Origin: Ruminococcus sp. UBA7158
GTDB taxonomy: Bacteria > Bacillota > Clostridia > Oscillospirales > Ruminococcaceae
Assembly: GCA_002491605.1 (NCBI GenBank)
Contig: DKWG01000058.1
Location: 1 to 10,508 of the forward strand
Length of the DNA stretch: 10,508 nucleotides
Reading direction: 5' to 3'
Position 1 is the first letter of the stretch, and each line of letters starts with the position of its first letter. Below the pieces are notes generated by a model. That model did no database searches and was not told the DNA's origin. It saw only the letters and a program-made list of their open reading frames with translations. The position numbers were made by a program, and so were the translations under genes. Positions 7,877-10,508 of the stretch are shown here, piece after piece.

Positions 7877-8109
7877 TATATAATTTCAAGACAGCAGGAT
7901 ATTTCATCTATTGTGACGGTATCGCCCCTATAGACCTTTTTTCCTCTCATAAAGCAGACCTCGCCGTTGTACTTAACCTTACCCTCGGCGATTATTTCCT
8001 TTGCAATTCCGCCCGTTTCGGTTATTCCTGCGAACTTTAACAGGGAATCGAGCTTGATAAAATCTCCGCTTATTTCAATTTGTTCTTTATTAATAATAGA
8101 ATCGTTCAT
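7876..8109 (-). CDS. yaaA: S4-domain RNA-binding protein YaaA/RlbA
   Basis: A 77-residue protein made almost entirely of an S4 RNA-binding domain: FIKLDSLLKFAGITETGGIAKEIIAEG followed by KVKYNGEVCFMRGKKVYRGDTVTI, the alpha-L fold with its RGKK(V/I) basic turn. Its place between dnaN and recF is the conserved B. subtilis position of yaaA (rlbA). Work on the B. subtilis protein links it to the ribosome, but its exact target is not settled. The start at 8109 lacks a convincing ribosome site. The good AGGAG of this intergenic gap lies about 35 bases upstream and drives an in-frame ATG-CTT-GAC-TGA mini-ORF instead (8128-8139). The S4 gene may therefore be translated by re-initiation. The alternative is that an original start at 8139 was broken by a point change or sequencing error producing TGA. 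The downstream stop overlaps the recF start. Confidence 0.9.
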   Translation of the reverse strand: MNDSIINKEQIEISGDFIKLDSLLKFAGITETGGIAKEIIAEGKVKYNGEVCFMRGKKVYRGDTVTIDEISCCLEII

Positions 8110-8116
8110 AAACTGC

Positions 8117-8142
8117 TTAATGCTTATTCAGTCAAGCATTAA
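8117..8142 (-). promoter_or_regulatory. Perfect 9-bp hairpin between dnaN and the S4 gene
   Basis: TTAATGCTT (8117-8125) and AAGCATTAA (8134-8142) are exact reverse complements around an 8-base loop. In the mRNA the stem contains the ATG and second codon of the mini-ORF at 8128-8139 and lies just after its AGGAG, so folding would hide that start. There is no T-run after the stem on the minus strand, so a terminator is unlikely. A role in tuning translation of the S4-recF-remB part of the operon is inference. Confidence 0.55.
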
Positions 8143-8149
8143 ATCTCCT
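8128..8149 (-). promoter_or_regulatory. Ribosome site plus four-codon mini-ORF before the S4 gene
   Basis: Minus strand: AGGAG at 8145-8149 (overlapping the dnaN TAG stop), five bases, then ATG CTT GAC TGA at 8139-8128. The frame is the same as that of the S4 gene, which restarts at ATG 8109 after six further codons. This is either a minimal leader peptide or a recent nonsense change near a former start. Confidence 0.5.
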
Positions 8150-9254
8150 ATTCGTTTTTTAATCTGACAGGCAAAACAAGATAAGTGTATTCCGAGCTGT
8201 TGATGGGGACTATCTTCATCGGAAGATTTCCGCCGTTCATCAAAAGCTTTATTCTCTCATCGGGAATTACCTTTAAGGGGTCTAAAAGATATTTACAGTT
8301 AAAGCCTATTTCTATCTTCGGTCCCGAAATGTCGGCAGTGATCTCGTCGAAAATCTTGCCTATAGCAGTCTGACAGCTTATCTTTAATGCTCCGTTGTCA
8401 AACATACATCTTACAGGGCTTTTAATTTTCTCATTTATTAATAAGGAAGCTCTTTCAAGACAGCTTATAAGCTCCTTTTTATCAATAACAACCTCTGTTA
8501 CGCTTGTATTGGGGATAGAGCCTCTGTAGTTGTGGAATTCGCCCTCTAAAAGCCTTGAAAATACTGTATAGCCCGAAAAATCGAACACTACCTGCTTTTT
8601 TGACACAAGTATGTCGCAGGACAAATCGTCGTCGTCCTTTAACAGCCTTGAAACCTCGTTTAAGGTTTTTGATGGAACGACAAACTTGAAGTCGTTTTCA
8701 GACTTAACTGCTTCTGTTCTTACTGCAAGCCTGAAGCCGTCGATAGCTACTATATTCAGCTCATTGTCCTTAATCTCAAAAAGCTCACCCTTTAATATCG
8801 GCTTGGTATCGTTTTGAGATACTGCAAATATGGACTGGTTTATCATTTCCTTTAAAACAGACTGAGGAACGGTTATTCTTGAGTCTGTATAAAAGTCGGG
8901 GATTCCGGGATATTCATCGGCGCTTATGACGCTTATTGTGTATTCGGTTATTCCACCCTTAATGGTCATAACCATGTTTTCGTTGACCTCAATGTCAATT
9001 TCGTCTGTCGGCATCTTTTTAATGATTTCCGAGAATAAACGAGAGTTGACAACTATGTCCTGCTTGTCTGCCGATATAACGTCTAAGCTGGTTTTTATTC
9101 CTATTTCAAGGTCGTAGCCCGTTAACCACAGGGTTGAATCGCTTAAGCTGAACTTTATACCCTCAAGTGCCGGGATTGCCGATTTATCGGCTGCTGCTTT
9201 AGAAACGTTTATAAGCGCTTCGTATAAGCGTTGTTTATTGCAGATTAGCTTCAT
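8148..9254 (-). CDS. dnaN: DNA polymerase III beta sliding clamp
   Basis: Ring-forming processivity clamp of the replicative polymerase and a docking platform for polymerase, repair and regulatory proteins through its hydrophobic cleft. The 368 residues are standard length for three tandem clamp domains. Typical parts are the N-terminus MKLICNKQRLYEALINVSKA, the first-domain LTGYDLEIGI, the KMPTDEIDIEV region, and the C-terminal YTYLVLPVRL tail that forms part of the binding cleft. The start at 9254 was chosen over an in-frame ATG at 9377 because AAGGAG (9263-9268) is eight bases upstream, the protein then aligns with the clamp family, and the extra 41 residues would be low-complexity translation of AT-rich origin DNA. 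It is the first gene after the presumed origin, 38 bases before the S4 gene. Confidence 0.97.
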   Translation of the reverse strand: MKLICNKQRLYEALINVSKAAADKSAIPALEGIKFSLSDSTLWLTGYDLEIGIKTSLDVISADKQDIVVNSRLFSEIIKKMPTDEIDIEVNENMVMTIKGGITEYTISVISADEYPGIPDFYTDSRITVPQSVLKEMINQSIFAVSQNDTKPILKGELFEIKDNELNIVAIDGFRLAVRTEAVKSENDFKFVVPSKTLNEVSRLLKDDDDLSCDILVSKKQVVFDFSGYTVFSRLLEGEFHNYRGSIPNTSVTEVVIDKKELISCLERASLLINEKIKSPVRCMFDNGALKISCQTAIGKIFDEITADISGPKIEIGFNCKYLLDPLKVIPDERIKLLMNGGNLPMKIVPINSSEYTYLVLPVRLKNE

Positions 9255-9262
9255 GTTGAAAT

Positions 9263-9268
9263 CTCCTT
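9263..9268 (-). promoter_or_regulatory. dnaN ribosome binding site
   Basis: Minus-strand AAGGAG, eight bases before the ATG at 9254. This fixes the dnaN start and excludes the in-frame ATG at 9377. Confidence 0.8.
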
Positions 9269-9274
9269 TATAAA

Positions 9275-9310
9275 ATCTTATTTTCCGAGATATATAAAAT
9301 GAAATAAGAT
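9275..9310. repeat. 9-bp inverted repeat in AT-rich dnaN leader
   Basis: ATCTTATTT (9275-9283) and AAATAAGAT (9302-9310) are perfect reverse complements across an 18-base spacer that is itself AT-rich. It sits between the DnaA-box-like repeats and the dnaN ribosome site. It could be a hairpin in the dnaN leader mRNA, a protein site, or part of a duplex-unwinding region. Confidence 0.5.
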
Positions 9311-9346
9311 ATATATTTTTAGTTTTAGTAGTAGGGGGCGTTGAAT

Positions 9347-9600
9347 TGTTGAAAAGCGGCTTTAAGCCTTTATTCATCGGTGCTTGTCCGTCAACAGGTT
9401 TTTAACGTCACTGTATTTCATGTGTTCAATAGATTTTTTTGTGTTGAAACTTTTAAAAGCTGTGCGTTAGCTGTTGAAAACTTTGATGAATTGTTGAAAG
9501 TTTATACGGAAACTATGTTGATTTAAATTTTTGTCCGACAAAAAACATCAATTATCGCGGTTCCCGAGGATTAATCTCTTAAAAAGCGAAATGTTGAAAG
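9347..9600 (-). repeat. Array of DnaA-box-like 9-mers (TTTCAACA core)
   Basis: Read on the minus strand: TTTTCAACA at 9347-9355 and 9472-9480, GTTTCAACA at 9442-9450, CTTTCAACA at 9492-9500 and 9592-9600, and a looser AAATCAACA at 9516-9524. All have one orientation. TTTTCAACA differs from the general box TTWTNCACA only at position 6 (A for C). The three central copies are 20 and 30 bases apart, near whole helical turns. No exact TTATCCACA is present in the gap. A further TGTTGAAAT at 9254-9262 overlaps the dnaN start and may be chance. Confidence 0.6.
9528..9544. repeat. 17-bp palindrome in the origin gap
   Basis: TTTTTGTCCGACAAAAA, with 8-bp arms around the single base at 9536. It is long enough to be unlikely by chance and looks like a site for a dimeric DNA-binding protein. 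TTGTCCG, which forms half of it, also occurs at 9384-9390 and 9607-9613. Confidence 0.55.
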
Positions 9601-9620
9601 AAATAATTGTCCGTATCAAA

Positions 9621-10508
9621 TTACATAGCCTTCAGGTTCTTAATCAGGTCCTCAACCGTTTCTCTTAAGTCGGAATTGTGGGCGAGTGTTTCCTTTATGT
9701 CGGAGTAGGAAATTGTCATTGTCGAGTGATTTCTTGAAAATTCCTTTCCTATATCGGTAAACGACATTCCCTTAACATCTCTTATTATGTATATGGAAAC
9801 CTTTCTCGCCAATGAGATCTGAGCGTTTCTGCTCGACGAGCGGATGTCCTCGGGAGTTACTCCGAACGAAGCCGAAACGTCGCTCAAGATTCTGTCTACG
9901 GTTATTTCCGACGGTGCAGCGTCAATAAGTGTTTCTTTTATAACTCTTTGAGCCATTGACAGGGACGGCGTTTCGTTTGAGAACATTGTAAGTCCCTTCA
10001 TTTTATTGACTGCGCCTTCAAGCTGACGGATGTTTTTCTTGATTTTCTCGGAAATGATCCTTGCGACGTTGTCCGGCAGATTCAAATCCAAAAGCTCAGC
10101 CTTGCGCTTGACTATTGCCATTCTTGTTTCAAAGTCCGGCGGCTGAACGTCTGCCTGAACGCCTAAGGTGAATCTTGTTTTTATTCTTTCTTCAAGCTTT
10201 TTAATTCTGTTGGGCGAAATATCAGAGGTTAAAACTATCTGCTTGCCCGAATTATAAAGCTCGTTGAAGGTATGGAAAAATTCCTCCTGAGTCATTTCCT
10301 TGCCGGCGATGAACTGAATGTCGTCCACCAGAAACAGGTCCACGTTCCGGTATTTCTGGCGGAACTCCTCCGCCGTGCCGGTCTGGATGGAGCGGACCAT
10401 CTGATTGGTGAATTCATCGCCCTTGATGTACGCGATCTGGGCGCTGGGCTGGTGCTCGTTGATGTATTGCCCGATGGCCAGCAGCAGATGGGTCTTGCCC
10501 AGGCCGGA
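9621..10508 (-). CDS. dnaA: Chromosomal replication initiator DnaA (5'-truncated by window edge)
   Basis: AAA+ initiator that binds DnaA boxes and melts oriC. The frame is open to the window edge, giving 295 C-terminal codons; roughly the first 150 residues (domains I-II and the start of the ATPase) lie outside. Fragment numbering: Walker A begins mid-motif at SGLGKTH (1-7), Walker B is LFLVDDIQF (58-66), and the LTSDISPNRI sensor stretch and LEERIKTRF arginine region follow. The C-terminal DNA-binding domain contains SLARKVSIYIIRDV, FTDIGKEF and the recognition motif RNHST (N260, H261), where most DnaA proteins read RDHTT. An internal ATG at 10400 is not a start because it falls within the ATPase domain. 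Bases beyond about 10320 have very different codon use (GC3 about 89%, with no AGA, ATA or TTA) from the rest of the gene. Confidence 0.95.
   Translation of the reverse strand, partial: SGLGKTHLLLAIGQYINEHQPSAQIAYIKGDEFTNQMVRSIQTGTAEEFRQKYRNVDLFLVDDIQFIAGKEMTQEEFFHTFNELYNSGKQIVLTSDISPNRIKKLEERIKTRFTLGVQADVQPPDFETRMAIVKRKAELLDLNLPDNVARIISEKIKKNIRQLEGAVNKMKGLTMFSNETPSLSMAQRVIKETLIDAAPSEITVDRILSDVSASFGVTPEDIRSSSRNAQISLARKVSIYIIRDVKGMSFTDIGKEFSRNHSTMTISYSDIKETLAHNSDLRETVEDLIKNLKAM
10320..10508. other. High-GC segment with foreign codon use inside dnaA
   Basis: By hand count 10321-10508 is 113/188 G+C (60%), against 37% for 10201-10260 and 45% for 10261-10320. Of the 63 codons from 10508 to 10320, 56 end in G or C. 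The change happens over the conserved Walker B/IQF region without breaking the frame. This suggests that two different dnaA sequences have been joined, either by an assembler at the contig end or by homologous recombination. Confidence 0.65.

Larger units (their letters stand above)
9255..9620. other. dnaA-dnaN intergenic region, probable oriC
   Basis: A 366-base gap without a supportable gene, sitting between dnaA and dnaN, where many Bacillota carry part or all of oriC. It contains repeated TTTCAACA-type 9-mers on one strand (9347-9600), a very AT-rich block beside dnaN (about 9264-9330) that could act as the unwinding element, a 17-bp palindrome and a 9-bp inverted repeat. The dnaN promoter must also lie here, but I could not pick a convincing -35/-10 pair. 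In B. subtilis a second box cluster lies upstream of dnaA; that region is outside the window. The origin call rests on location and repeats and has not been tested by strand skew. Confidence 0.7.

Noticed and set aside
9255..9377. Longer dnaN start at ATG 9377 adding 41 residues
   Set aside because: The extra residues are low-complexity, do not look like a clamp N-terminus, come from AT-rich origin DNA, and the AAGGAG at 9263-9268 clearly serves ATG 9254.
9374..9421. 15-residue minus-strand mini-ORF (MKYSDVKNLLTDKHR) in the origin gap
   Set aside because: No ribosome site precedes it, it lies within the repeat-bearing origin region, and a frame this short is expected by chance.
9347..9600. 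CRISPR array reading of the repeated TGTTGAAA units
   Set aside because: Units are only about 9 bases with irregular spacing and no spacer-repeat pattern; location fits DnaA boxes.
9621..10400. dnaA as a complete gene beginning at ATG 10400
   Set aside because: The same frame continues to the window edge and encodes Walker A (SGLGKTH) upstream, so the gene is cut by the window rather than starting there.

Overview
The window is the replication-initiation and gyrase neighbourhood of a bacterial chromosome, read entirely from the minus strand: dnaA (partial) > oriC-like intergenic region > dnaN > S4-domain gene (yaaA/rlbA) > recF > remB/yaaB (DUF370) > gyrB > YcxB-like membrane protein > gyrA > Rpn-type nuclease/transposase-like gene > DUF3791 gene. 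The dnaA-dnaN-yaaA-recF-remB-gyrB-gyrA order is the classic Bacillota (Firmicutes) oriC layout. Sequence flavour (mid-GC genes, the GyrB PLWGKMLNVEKAR variant, a DUF3791 gene and an Rpn-family gene) suggests a gut-type Clostridia, probably Oscillospirales/Ruminococcaceae-like. That placement is inference, not a database result.

Region by region. 1-109 holds no gene I can support. 110-1168 is a tightly packed two-gene accessory unit (Rpn nuclease plus DUF3791) directly behind gyrA. 1224-6433 holds the two gyrase subunits, separated by a 187-residue two-helix membrane protein of the YcxB-like type. 6479-8109 holds remB, recF and the S4 protein with spacings of 3 nt or overlaps of 1 nt, so they are very likely one translationally coupled unit. 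8148-9254 is the sliding clamp gene. 9255-9620 is a non-coding, AT-rich region with repeated TTTCAACA-type 9-mers in one orientation, a 17-bp palindrome and a 9-bp inverted repeat; I read it as the dnaA-dnaN part of oriC. 9621-10508 is the 3' two thirds of dnaA, cut by the window edge inside Walker A.

How the genes fit together: DnaA opens the origin, DnaN is the polymerase III clamp, RecF helps load RecA at gaps, GyrA/GyrB remove the positive supercoils made by replication, and the S4 and RemB proteins are small nucleic-acid-binding companions conserved at this locus.

The points most worth a second look are: (1) an abrupt base and codon composition switch inside dnaA at the Walker B motif (about 60% GC and 89% GC3 beyond 10320), which looks like an assembly chimera or recombination joint; (2) origin repeats that differ from the standard DnaA box at position 6, paired with a DnaA whose DNA-recognition motif reads RNHST rather than RDHTT; (3) a strong ribosome site followed by a four-codon mini-ORF, in frame with the S4 gene and folded into a perfect 9-bp hairpin; (4) the YcxB-like gene inside the gyrase operon; (5) GyrA carrying Ala at the quinolone-relevant position 83.
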